Positions 7,987-14,058 of a DNA stretch of 14,764 nucleotides are shown here, piece after piece (the first letter of the stretch is position 1; each line of letters opens with the position of its first letter). The notes beneath the pieces are model-generated. The model saw only the letters and a list, made by a program, of their open reading frames with translations. It was not told the origin of the DNA and did no database searches. A program made the translations under genes and the position numbers. Source of the DNA: JAFGQE01 sp046484775 (GTDB taxonomy: Bacteria; Bacillota; Clostridia; DUPQ01); assembly GCA_046484775.1 (NCBI GenBank), contig JAWOIG010000152.1, forward strand, positions 1 to 14,764. The letters run 5' to 3'.

Positions 7987-8006
7987 AGCCAGTGCTGCTG
8001 GTTTTT
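7987..8006 (+). terminator. Intrinsic terminator after telA
   Basis: CCAG-tgctg-CTGG, extended by an A-U and a G-U pair, is followed by TTTTT. A second small stem, TCCGG-ttttg-CCGGA (7967-7981), directly precedes it. Confidence 0.6.
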
Positions 8007-8011
8007 ATTGA

Positions 8012-8046
8012 TTAACGCCGTACATTCCCATGATGTGCGGCGTTAA
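8012..8046. other. Long hairpin between telA and the sigma factor gene
   Basis: TTAACGCCG (8012-8020) and CGGCGTTAA (8038-8046) pair perfectly. The adjoining TACAT and ATGTG extend the stem to 14 pairs with one G-T wobble and a 7-base loop. No T-run follows. It could be a second terminator-like hairpin or a protein-binding palindrome ahead of the sigma factor gene. Confidence 0.5.
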
Positions 8047-8077
8047 CTATAGGTTTATTTCCCTGGCATGCAATAAT

Positions 8078-8105
8078 TTTACACTTTGTACGTCTAAAGT
8101 ATGAA
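8078..8105 (+). promoter_or_regulatory. Weak candidate promoter for the sigma factor operon
   Basis: TTTACA (8078-8083) and TATGAA (8100-8105, 4/6) are spaced by 16 bases and lie about 30 bases before the TTG start. No obvious autoregulatory ECF-type promoter was recognised. Confidence 0.3.
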
Positions 8106-8134
8106 ACGGTTAAAAAAGCGAAAGGACAGCCGGA

Positions 8135-8641
8135 TTGAGCAATTTGATAGGAGATTTCATCTCAGAAAATTTCAATAAACTCAAAAGACACCTGCAGTAC
8201 TCTTTTGAGGAGCTCAGTGAAGCTGATGCCGAGGACATCATACAGCACACGATACTGAAAGTCCTGGGAAGCGGTAGAAGCAGCAGCATAGAGTATCTTT
8301 CTTCATACTTCTACAAAGCCATTTCCAACAGCGCAACGGATCATTTCAGAAAAAGCAACAGGATTGTGCCGCTGGATAACGTTGAACCGGGGAATACCAG
8401 GAATGCCGAGGACGATATACTTAACTCTGAACTTGGCGGCCAAATAAGGGTCGCCCTTGAACAGCTGGATGAGAAATCGCGGTTCATCTTTGTCGAAACT
8501 GAAATTAACGGCAGGAGCTACATGGAAATTTCACACGAGACCGGCGAGCCGGTTGGAACCTTGCTTTCAAGAAAAAGCCGTGCAGTTGCAAGACTTAGGA
8601 ATTTATTAAATGATTATGTAAAAGACGGAGGTATATCATGA
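8135..8641 (+). CDS. ECF-like sigma-70 family RNA polymerase sigma factor
   Basis: This 168-residue protein has a sigma-70 region 2 (SEADAEDIIQHTILKVLGSG, then YFYKAISNSATDHFRKSNR, the region that contacts core enzyme and the -10). A short linker leads to region 4 (ALEQLDEKSRFIFVETEINGRSYMEIS followed by the helix-turn-helix GEPVGTLLSRKSRAVARLR). There is no region 1 or 3, which is the ECF layout. The start is TTG 8135, supported by AAAGGA 8 bases upstream. The stop overlaps the next ATG by 4 bases, which ties its production to the downstream membrane protein. It likely directs a small stress regulon; its target promoters are not identifiable here. Confidence 0.87.
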   Translation: MSNLIGDFISENFNKLKRHLQYSFEELSEADAEDIIQHTILKVLGSGRSSSIEYLSSYFYKAISNSATDHFRKSNRIVPLDNVEPGNTRNAEDDILNSELGGQIRVALEQLDEKSRFIFVETEINGRSYMEISHETGEPVGTLLSRKSRAVARLRNLLNDYVKDGGIS

Positions 8642-9114
8642 CAAACAGTTGCAGTAATTTTTTTAGCAAAAGAAAACCGCTTAAAATAGTGGGAATGGTT
8701 ATAGGCGGCATCATTGTTGCCGCTCTGCTGGCTTTCCTTCTCGGCTGGATTATTATGCTTCTTTGGAATTGGCTGATGCCGGCGTTGTTCGGACTTGGAA
8801 CAATTACTTATTGGCAGGGATTCGGCATATTCTTCTTTGCCAAGCTGATTTTTGGCTTCTCCGGAGGGCATTCGGAAAGCGGCCATAAGGAAAAAAAGAA
8901 AAGCGGTACAATAAGGAGTGAAATAGGGAAGGAAATCAGGGAAGAGTTCCGAAAGGAATTCAGGAAGGCCCACGAAGAAGACCGCACGTTCAATGAGTGC
9001 TATGAGGGCAAATATGAAGAGTGGTGGGAAAGCGAGGGCAAGTCGAAATTTGATGAGTATATAAAAAAGAATGATGGGTGTGAAGAAAAGGAAGAAACGG
9101 ATAAAGAAGAATAA
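8638..9114 (+). CDS. Two-TM membrane protein coupled to the ECF sigma factor (candidate anti-sigma or sensor)
   Basis: This 158-residue protein has a short basic N-terminus, a TM helix at about 17-37, the motif MLLWNWLMPALFGL (about 40-53), a second hydrophobic segment TYWQGFGIFFFAKLIFGF, then a strongly charged tail of about 80 residues. The tail includes EIREEFRKEFRKAHEEDR, aromatic WW residues and an acidic end. From memory, small proteins with an LLWNWLMP-type segment are found beside ECF sigma genes in other phyla. The HxxxCxxC motif of zinc anti-sigma factors is absent. The ATGA overlap with the sigma gene and the shared terminator support a functional pair. Anti-sigma function is inferred, not shown. 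Confidence 0.72.
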   Translation: MTNSCSNFFSKRKPLKIVGMVIGGIIVAALLAFLLGWIIMLLWNWLMPALFGLGTITYWQGFGIFFFAKLIFGFSGGHSESGHKEKKKSGTIRSEIGKEIREEFRKEFRKAHEEDRTFNECYEGKYEEWWESEGKSKFDEYIKKNDGCEEKEETDKEE

Positions 9115-9153
9115 TATCCACTTCCATAAAATTTGTATTTATCATATGTATGG

Positions 9154-9181
9154 ACCGGAGGGGTTTTCCTCCGGTTTTTTT
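9154..9181 (+). terminator. Intrinsic terminator of the sigma factor operon
   Basis: ACCGGAGG-ggtttt-CCTCCGGT forms an 8-bp perfect GC-rich stem, followed by a run of six T residues. It lies 40 bases after the membrane protein stop. Confidence 0.9.
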
Positions 9182-9467
9182 ATATTCCGGTTATAAAAAT
9201 CAATCCTGCTATTTAATGCTTGCTGAATAACTTTAAATGCCTCGCTTATAGTCTCGTTATGCATTCCCAAGCGGTTCAGGTGCAAGCTTTTCTCAGTAAA
9301 AGAGTTAAAACCCTTGCGCCTTCACGGGCCTTTTGCTTTTACTTTGCCTGATTCAGCCCTCCAATAATAAAGGACATGTATTGAAACCAAATATATATTG
9401 AATGTTTTCAGTCCATACGGCTGATGCCTATGCTGAACATCTATAATCCCTTGTTATTCAGCACTCC
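9182..9467. other. Noncoding or decayed stretch
   Basis: No supported gene is present. On the minus strand a stretch at about 9140-9330 can be read as a 50-60-codon fragment (for example LHLNRLGMHNETISEAF, followed by KVIQQALNSR) without a usable start. It could be another gene remnant, but I do not recognise it. Confidence 0.3.
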
Positions 9468-9605
9468 CTATTTATGGTTTTTCAACCATTCAAGCGCTGC
9501 GTTTGCATAAACTGCCGCTCCCGCGGGAAGAGTGTTCTCATCAAACAATGCCCCTGTTGGCGATACCGAAGAACCCCATATTTTCCCCCTGCAGATTGAT
9601 TTATT
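9468..9605 (-). pseudogene. Remnant of the C-terminus of an M20-type amidohydrolase/peptidase
   Basis: On the minus strand, ending at a TAG at 9468-9470, the frame reads FDENTLPAGAAVYANAALEW then LKNHK. This resembles the C-terminal end of M20D amidohydrolases (FD.DE..LP.GAA.....AL.YL). Just upstream, another frame reads ENMGFFGIANRGIV, which fits the FF.LGI.N..KGIV segment that normally comes shortly before, so a frameshift and a small deletion (the usual HH-P linker is missing) are implied. No further upstream body of the gene is visible before stops. The family assignment is from motif memory. Confidence 0.4.
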
Positions 9606-9849
9606 TACTTAATTCTGTGGCGTTATCCTCCGCCTGTCAAAAAAGTAATATTGCTTTTTGTTTTTGCAATGCTTTCCAAAACCTCTCCATTCCCACACAT
9701 TTATTGAACACTAGTCTTGTTTATTTTTACATAAGACCCTGTCTTTAGCGAATTCGGTTAATTTATTTTGAAATCCGGATCCGATTCATGCGAATTTTTC
9801 TCAAAAACGCATTATAATTGATATATATTATTTTAAAGGGATTGATAAA
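9606..9849. other. AT-rich intergenic region upstream of the DUF502 gene
   Basis: No gene is supported. A TATAAT (9813-9818) lies 32 bases before the DUF502 ATG and is probably its -10 box, but I see no matching -35 at the right distance. Confidence 0.35.
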
Positions 9850-10434
9850 ATGAAAAAGATTCGAAAATGGTTTTTATCGGGGCTTGCGGTTATTCTTCCC
9901 GTAGGTCTGACTGCATTTATTCTTGTCTGGCTGTTCAACCTTCTTGATGGCATACTGAGGAATTTGATCGCCTGGGTTTTCGGAAAGGATATTCCCGGTC
10001 TGGGGCTGCTTTTCCTACTGATATTCATTTTACTGGTCGGATTGTTCACCTCTAACTTTATCGGTGGCAAGATTACCGTTTGGTTCGAGAAAATCATCGG
10101 TAAAATACCCCTGATTAAAACCGTATACAATCCTCTGAAAAACATTATTTCAGGATTGTCAAGCGATACGGCGGGAAGCTTCATGAAGGTAGTTGTGGTT
10201 GAGTTTCCGATGAAAGGCTCAAAGAGCATCGGTTTTATAACAAACACCAACTTTTCAATAGGAGGCGAGGACAAGATAAGCGTTTTCATTCCAACCACTC
10301 CGAATCCTACAAATGGATTTTTGATAATGCTTGACAAGGATGATGCGGAAATTCTTGATGTTACTGTAAATGAAGGACTCAACATGGTTGTCTCCATGGG
10401 GAGTTCCATAGAAGGAAAAATTAGAACACTATAG
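9850..10434 (+). CDS. DUF502 family membrane protein
   Basis: This 194-residue protein begins MKKIRKWFLSGLAVILPVGL, a typical DUF502 opening in which a basic stretch leads into the first TM helix (about 8-30). A second TM helix is at about 52-70 (LLFLLIFILLVGLF). The family segment KIIGKIPLIKTVYNPLKNII (about 85-104) follows. A soluble domain comes next, with VVVVEFPMKGSKSIGFITN and VFIPTTPNPTNGFLIMLDK, both strongly characteristic of the family. The AAAGGG site lies 9 bases before the ATG. The molecular function of DUF502 proteins is not established, though a membrane-associated role is clear. The gene stands alone and converges on the HD-GYP gene, with no clear terminator between. Confidence 0.92.
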   Translation: MKKIRKWFLSGLAVILPVGLTAFILVWLFNLLDGILRNLIAWVFGKDIPGLGLLFLLIFILLVGLFTSNFIGGKITVWFEKIIGKIPLIKTVYNPLKNIISGLSSDTAGSFMKVVVVEFPMKGSKSIGFITNTNFSIGGEDKISVFIPTTPNPTNGFLIMLDKDDAEILDVTVNEGLNMVVSMGSSIEGKIRTL

Positions 10435-10514
10435 TCTTTCTCTTAATATGGAATTGGTTCAGATTTAGTAATTTGGCTTTAAGCATTTTGCTGAGCACTT
10501 TGTTTGCATACGCC

Positions 10515-12389
10515 TTAACTATGTGTTCCTCTTGTATATATGGTGTCGAATTCTTTCTCATATTTTAAGAATGTTTCCACAATCAACGGATTAAACTGCT
10601 TATTAGGTTCTTTTATAATTATTATTTTAGTTTCATTATGAGAATAAGAATCTTTATAAACACGTTTTGAGCGCAAGGCATCGTATACATCGGCAAGTGC
10701 CATTATTTGAGCCGATAATGGAATATCGTCTCCGTGCAAATTGTCTGGATAACCGCTTCCATCCCATTTTTCATGATGAGACCTTGCTATTTCAATACCC
10801 ATTTTGACAAAATAATTGCCCGGGTAATTTTGATATACTTCTTGTAATGTATTGGAGCCTATTATTGTATGTTTCTGTATTTCTTGAAACTCTTCAGTCG
10901 TCAACCGACCGGGCTTTAAGAGGATTATATCTCTTATCGCAACCTTGCCAATATCATGCAAAGGACTTGCTTTCTGAAGAACATCAATGAATTCTAAGCT
11001 TATTAAGTCTTTATAGTCGGAACACAGGCTCAGCTTTTCAGCAATTAGTCGACAATAAATTTGTATGCGTTTTAAATGGTCTCCTGTATCTTCATCACGG
11101 ACCTCTGCCAACTTTGCCAATTCAAAAATAGTTGCCATCTGTGATTCTGAAATTTCTTTCACTTTTTCTTTAACCATTTGTTGTAAATTATTGTTATACT
11201 TCTCAAGCTTTATTCGTTCTGTGGCCCGCTTGTCCTTCTCATTGTTTTGAAAAGCCAGTTCCTTATTTGCTATGGCCAGCTCTGCCGACCGCTTTTCCTT
11301 CTCCTTGTTTTGAAAGGCCAGCTCCTTATTTGCTATGGCCAGTTCTGCAGCCCGTTTATCCTTCTCATCATTTTGAAAGGCCAGTTCCTTATTTGCTATC
11401 GCCAGCTCTGCAGCCCGCTTCTCCTTCTCATTGTTTTGAAATGCCAGCTCCTTATTTGCTATCGCCAGCTCTGCAGCCCGCTTTTCCTTCTCCTTGTTTT
11501 GAAAGGCCAGCTCCTTATTTGCTATGGCCAGCTCTGCAGCCCGCTTGTCCTTCTCATTGTTTTGAAAAACAAGCTCCTTATTTGCTATGGCCAGCTCTTC
11601 CGACCGCTTTTCCTTCTCCTTGTTTTGAAAGGCCAGCTCCTTATTTGCTATGGCCAGTTCTGCCGCCCGCTTGTCCTTCTCATTGTTTTGAAAAGCCAGC
11701 TCCTTATTTGCTATGATCAGTTCAGCTTCTCGCTTATCCTTCTCTATATGTTGAAAAGCCAGCTCCTTATTTGCTATGGCCAGCTCTTCCGCCCGCTTGT
11801 CCTTCTCATCATTTTGAAATGCCAGCTCCTTATTTGCTATGGCCAGTTCTGCCGCCCGCTTTTCCTTCTCATTGTTTTGAAAGGCCAGCTCCTTATTTGC
11901 TATGGCCAGCTCTTCCGCCCGCTTTTCCTTCTCATTGTTTTGAAAGGCCAGCTCCTTATTTGCTATGGCCAGCTCTTCCGCCCGCTTTTCCTTCTCCTTG
12001 TTTTGAAAGGCCAGCTCCTCATTTGCTATGGCCAGCTCTTCCGCACGCTTGTCCTTCTCATCATTTTGAAAGGCCAGTTCCTTATTTGCTATGGCCAGAT
12101 CTTCCGCCCACTCATCCTTCTCATCATTTTGAAATTCCCGTTCCTTATTTGCTATGGCCAGCTCTTCCGCCCGCTTTTCCTTCTCCTTGTTTTGAAAGGC
12201 CAGCTCCTTATTTGCTATGACCAGCTCTGCCGCTCGTTTTTCCTTCTCATCATTTTGAAAAGCCAGCTTTTTATTTGCAATAGCTAACGCTACTGATAGT
12301 TTATCCATTTCTTCAATCTCATCAGGTTTTGTGTTTTGAATATCTGTTGAAGGTTCTAAAATTGAATCTCTATTTATACCGTCGTTCAT
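10515..12389 (-). CDS. HD-GYP domain phosphodiesterase with 17 tandem 21-residue repeats
   Basis: This is a 624-residue, apparently cytosolic protein. Residues 1-33 are a polar leader. Residues 34-390 are 17 tandem 21-residue repeats (consensus ELAIANKELAFQNNEKEKRAA). Residues 391-424 form a helical linker. From about 425 an HD-GYP domain follows, of the kind that hydrolyses cyclic di-GMP. All expected metal ligands are visible: Glu429, His438 (DTGDH), His478-Asp479 (PLHDIGK), His507, His538-His539, the GYP motif 546-548 (DGSGYP) and Asp567 (ALADVYD). There is no receiver, PAS or TM segment. ATG 12389 is preferred over the first ATG at 12413 because GGAGG lies 8-9 bases before it. The repeats probably form a long helix or coiled coil that brings HD-GYP domains together or senses a partner; that role is inferred. 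Confidence 0.93.
   Translation of the reverse strand: MNDGINRDSILEPSTDIQNTKPDEIEEMDKLSVALAIANKKLAFQNDEKEKRAAELVIANKELAFQNKEKEKRAEELAIANKEREFQNDEKDEWAEDLAIANKELAFQNDEKDKRAEELAIANEELAFQNKEKEKRAEELAIANKELAFQNNEKEKRAEELAIANKELAFQNNEKEKRAAELAIANKELAFQNDEKDKRAEELAIANKELAFQHIEKDKREAELIIANKELAFQNNEKDKRAAELAIANKELAFQNKEKEKRSEELAIANKELVFQNNEKDKRAAELAIANKELAFQNKEKEKRAAELAIANKELAFQNNEKEKRAAELAIANKELAFQNDEKDKRAAELAIANKELAFQNKEKEKRSAELAIANKELAFQNNEKDKRATERIKLEKYNNNLQQMVKEKVKEISESQMATIFELAKLAEVRDEDTGDHLKRIQIYCRLIAEKLSLCSDYKDLISLEFIDVLQKASPLHDIGKVAIRDIILLKPGRLTTEEFQEIQKHTIIGSNTLQEVYQNYPGNYFVKMGIEIARSHHEKWDGSGYPDNLHGDDIPLSAQIMALADVYDALRSKRVYKDSYSHNETKIIIIKEPNKQFNPLIVETFLKYEKEFDTIYTRGTHS
11220..12290 (-). repeat. 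17 tandem in-frame 63-bp repeats
   Basis: This coding minisatellite within the HD-GYP gene is 1071 bp long, 17 x 63 bp with no gaps. The first three units (C-terminally reading from 12290 down) and unit 9 differ most; the rest are nearly identical. Variable positions are confined mainly to residues 13-14 (ND/NK/NN), 17 (E/D) and 20-21 (AA/AE/SE/SA). Because the unit is a multiple of three, other frames also stay open through it, giving spurious long antisense ORFs. Confidence 0.97.
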
Positions 12390-12448
12390 TAAAATTGTCC
12401 TCCAATTATTCATGATTACTTATTACCCAAATTTGATGAAATTATTTA

Positions 12449-12488
12449 ATAAAAAACCGAGAAATTTCCCTCTGGGCTTTCTTTCTCG
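12449..12488 (-). terminator. Terminator-like hairpin in the upstream region of the HD-GYP gene
   Basis: On the minus strand CGAGAAA (12488-12482) pairs with TTTCTCG (12464-12458), followed by GTTTTTTATT, the form of an intrinsic terminator. It lies about 60 bases before the HD-GYP start codon. It could end transcription arriving from upstream, or act as a leader attenuator (see findings). Confidence 0.5.
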
Positions 12489-12539
12489 CAATAATGAGCG
12501 CAAAGGCGAGGGATCAATCGGTGGATATTTTAGCGAGAA
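12483..12539. repeat. Inverted repeat competing with the leader terminator
   Basis: TTCTCGC (12483-12489) and GCGAGAA (12533-12539) are perfect 7-base complements. The first arm is the same segment that forms one side of the terminator-like hairpin, so both structures cannot form at once in a minus-strand transcript. Confidence 0.4.
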
Positions 12540-12721
12540 CCAAATATGTACCTTGTCGTATCACTGATAATTATGCATTGACAATGAATGTGACAGCAAT
12601 AATCATTCAGTATTCGTCAGGATCATTGAAAGGGGAATAACGCAAACCCCTGTATATCTTGCATGGCAATATATCTCCTGACAAAATAAGAACATATGTT
12701 TGGTTATTCATTCGAAAATAG
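12540..12721. other. Noncoding AT-rich region between the HD-GYP leader and the tnpB remnant
   Basis: No gene and no convincing promoter were seen. Short palindromes such as CATTGACAATG near 12577 are present but not distinctive. Confidence 0.4.
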
Positions 12722-12841
12722 GCTGTGGGAGATAAAATCAGTAAATATGTAAATCAACGTGGCTGCATTGAACAAGAAGCCCCCACTTCATTAATCGGTG
12801 GGAGTATTTCACCAACATCGGTCTTTTCCTTTGAGTTTTAA
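12722..12841 (+). pseudogene. tnpB C-terminal remnant of an IS200/IS605-family element
   Basis: The + frame from just after a TAG to the TAA at 12839-12841 encodes 39 residues ending EQEAPTSLIGGSISPTSVF plus a short tail. The QEAPTS..GG ending is typical of IS200/IS605-type TnpB (OrfB) proteins, whose 3' end overlaps the element's right end. No other part of tnpB and no tnpA are present, so this is an element remnant. The nucleotide hairpin described in the next entry supports the call. Confidence 0.55.
12776..12813 (+). mobile_element. Right-end hairpin of an IS200/IS605-type element (remnant)
   Basis: GAAGCCCCCAC, a short loop, and GTGGGAGTATTTCACC reproduce the right-end pattern I recall for clostridial IS200/IS605 elements (CCCCAC...GTGGGAGTAGTTCAC), with one G changed in TAGTTCAC. 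The CCCAC/GTGGG stem is at 12782-12786 and 12798-12802. This region is also the 3' part of the TnpB guide (omega) RNA in active elements. The left end was not found. Confidence 0.5.
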
Positions 12842-12940
12842 AATGAAAGTTTGAACTCTGTTTTCTCTTTGAAGAACCCCATAGAAGGAAAGCTTATGGC
12901 TCAAGGGTCTTTCACTTAAAATGAAATTGTTGAATTTGTT

Positions 12941-13663
12941 CTATAATCCGGCTTTCATTAGTTCAAAAAGCGCCGGATATGCAGATAGAACAAGTATCTG
13001 CAGTCCTGTGGCAAGGTCAAGGAAACCGTGTCCGACCATCAGTGGGGGAAGATCTTTCTTTTTGAAGTAAACAATCCCAAGCACCAATAAAAGCGGTAGG
13101 AAGGATAAAAATCTGAACAAAATATGCTTCCAGTCAATCAAAAATGGGATGAAGCTATGCTGAAGCGCATAAAAAAACACAGTATATGCAACAGCAAGCA
13201 CTTTTCTCCCTGTAATTTTTTCAATTCCATTAAGCGAGTACCCGAAATATAGCGGAAACTCTGCAAAAATTATTGTAATTGGAAGCAATACTGCATTTAT
13301 CGCCGCAATCCACAGAGGAATCGGACTTATCAGTCCCACGGGCATATAACCGTATATGATGTAACCCGCAGCCGCCATTCCGCCAATACCCAGGAAAAGC
13401 ATTAACAGAGTTATGGGCGCGGTGTTCTTTATTTTGATTCTCCCTTTTTCATATCCAATTATATCTTTATATGTCTTTCCTTCCGATCTGAATACAATAA
13501 TAAGCAATACTATCGTGAGAATATTACATGCTGTGCATATTACAGACCACCATCTTGCGGCTTCCGCGAGCGTTTGTCCGCTTATCAATGAAAACAGCAA
13601 TCCTGCCATAATAAAAAGCACGCTTCTGAAAATCGGCAATATGAATGGGTATGTTTTGTTCAA
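12941..13663 (-). CDS. CPBP-like (Abi/CAAX protease-type) membrane protein with degenerate first motif
   Basis: This is a 240-residue protein with about six to seven TM helices. Features of the CPBP intramembrane protease fold appear in order: AEFPLYFGY, where the family usually has EExxxR; FFYALQHSF, matching the FxxxH motif; and VGHGFLD, matching the final Hxxx(N/D) motif. The loss of the second Glu and the Arg in motif 1 makes protease activity doubtful. The start is a TTG at 13661-13663, chosen because AAAGGA lies 8 bases upstream. A longer frame to 13732 would run through the tRNA terminator and is rejected. No separate promoter is obvious, so expression may depend on readthrough from the tRNA genes. 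Family relatives act in bacteriocin immunity or protein processing. Confidence 0.7.
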   Translation of the reverse strand: MNKTYPFILPIFRSVLFIMAGLLFSLISGQTLAEAARWWSVICTACNILTIVLLIIVFRSEGKTYKDIIGYEKGRIKIKNTAPITLLMLFLGIGGMAAAGYIIYGYMPVGLISPIPLWIAAINAVLLPITIIFAEFPLYFGYSLNGIEKITGRKVLAVAYTVFFYALQHSFIPFLIDWKHILFRFLSFLPLLLVLGIVYFKKKDLPPLMVGHGFLDLATGLQILVLSAYPALFELMKAGL

Positions 13664-13697
13664 TTTTTCGTTCCTTTCTGTTTTGACTGAAAATATG

Positions 13698-13728
13698 CCG
13701 AAAACCCCGGAAAATCCGGGGTTTTCGG
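13698..13728 (-). terminator. Terminator of the tRNA-Ser operon
   Basis: A perfect 14-bp inverted repeat (CCGAAAACCCCGGA / TCCGGGGTTTTCGG) with a 3-base loop lies 8 bases after the second tRNA. The functional form is probably the inner CCCCGGA stem followed by TTTT. Confidence 0.85.
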
Positions 13729-13736
13729 ACAAAGTG

Positions 13737-13828
13737 TGGCGGAGAAGGAGGGATTCGAACCCTCGCTGGAGTTACCCCCACTAACGATTTAGCAAACCGC
13801 CCCCTTGAGCCTACTTGGGTACTTCTCC
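13737..13828 (-). tRNA. tRNA-Ser (anticodon GCT)
   Basis: The 92-base gene has a 7-bp acceptor stem (GGAGAAG / CTTCTCC), discriminator G, an encoded CCA and a T-arm with GGTTCGAATCC. The long variable arm is typical of serine tRNAs, and anticodon GCT is at 13791-13793, reading AGC/AGU codons. It lies 5 bases downstream of the other tRNA-Ser. Confidence 0.96.
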
Positions 13829-13833
13829 ACATC

Positions 13834-13924
13834 TGGCGGAGAGACTGGGATTCGAACCCAGGATAGGGTCACCCCTATGCCGGTTTTCAAGACCGGTGCC
13901 TTCAACCAACTCGACCATCTCTCC
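13834..13924 (-). tRNA. tRNA-Ser (anticodon TGA)
   Basis: The 91-base gene has acceptor stem GGAGAGA / TCTCTCC, discriminator G, an encoded CCA, a long variable arm and GGTTCGAATCC in the T-arm. Anticodon TGA is at 13887-13889, reading UCN codons. It is the first gene transcribed from the strong promoter just upstream. Confidence 0.96.
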
Positions 13925-13939
13925 AAACACGTATATAGT

Positions 13940-13968
13940 AATATAACAAAATCATATATCCCTGTCAA
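13940..13968 (-). promoter_or_regulatory. Strong sigma-A promoter for the two tRNA-Ser genes
   Basis: On the minus strand TTGACA (13963-13968, 6/6), a 17-base AT-rich spacer and TATATT (13940-13945, 5/6) lie about 15 bases before the mature 5' end of tRNA-Ser(TGA). This is the best promoter in the window. Confidence 0.9.
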
Positions 13969-14058
13969 TTAATAAAATTGCCCGGATTTAGGTACCCGGA
14001 TATAAAATTATGATTATTGGCGAAATAAAATAGACAATGCGTAAAATGACATATATTG

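Noticed and set aside
9503..9748. + strand 81-codon ORF in the intergenic region
   Set aside because: Composition is unlike the neighbours and there is no ribosome binding site. The informative similarity (M20 remnant) is on the other strand.
11247..12287. Long + strand ORF (346 codons) and two further ORFs of about 150 codons antisense to the repeat region
   Set aside because: They exist only because the 63-bp unit is a multiple of three and keeps all frames open. They have low-complexity composition and no ribosome binding sites, while the minus frame continues into a complete HD-GYP domain.
11220..12290. CRISPR array or centromere-like iterons
   Set aside because: Units are directly adjacent with no unique spacers, and they are in frame within a coding gene.
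12458..12720. c-di-GMP (GEMM) riboswitch before the HD-GYP gene
   Set aside because: GCGCAAAGGC recalls part of the GEMM consensus, but the tetraloop receptor and GGUAGGUAGCGGGGUUACC parts are absent on both strands.
13664..13732. N-terminal extension of the CPBP-like protein to the ATG at 13732
   Set aside because: The extension is encoded by the tRNA terminator hairpin; the TTG at 13663 has a good ribosome binding site.
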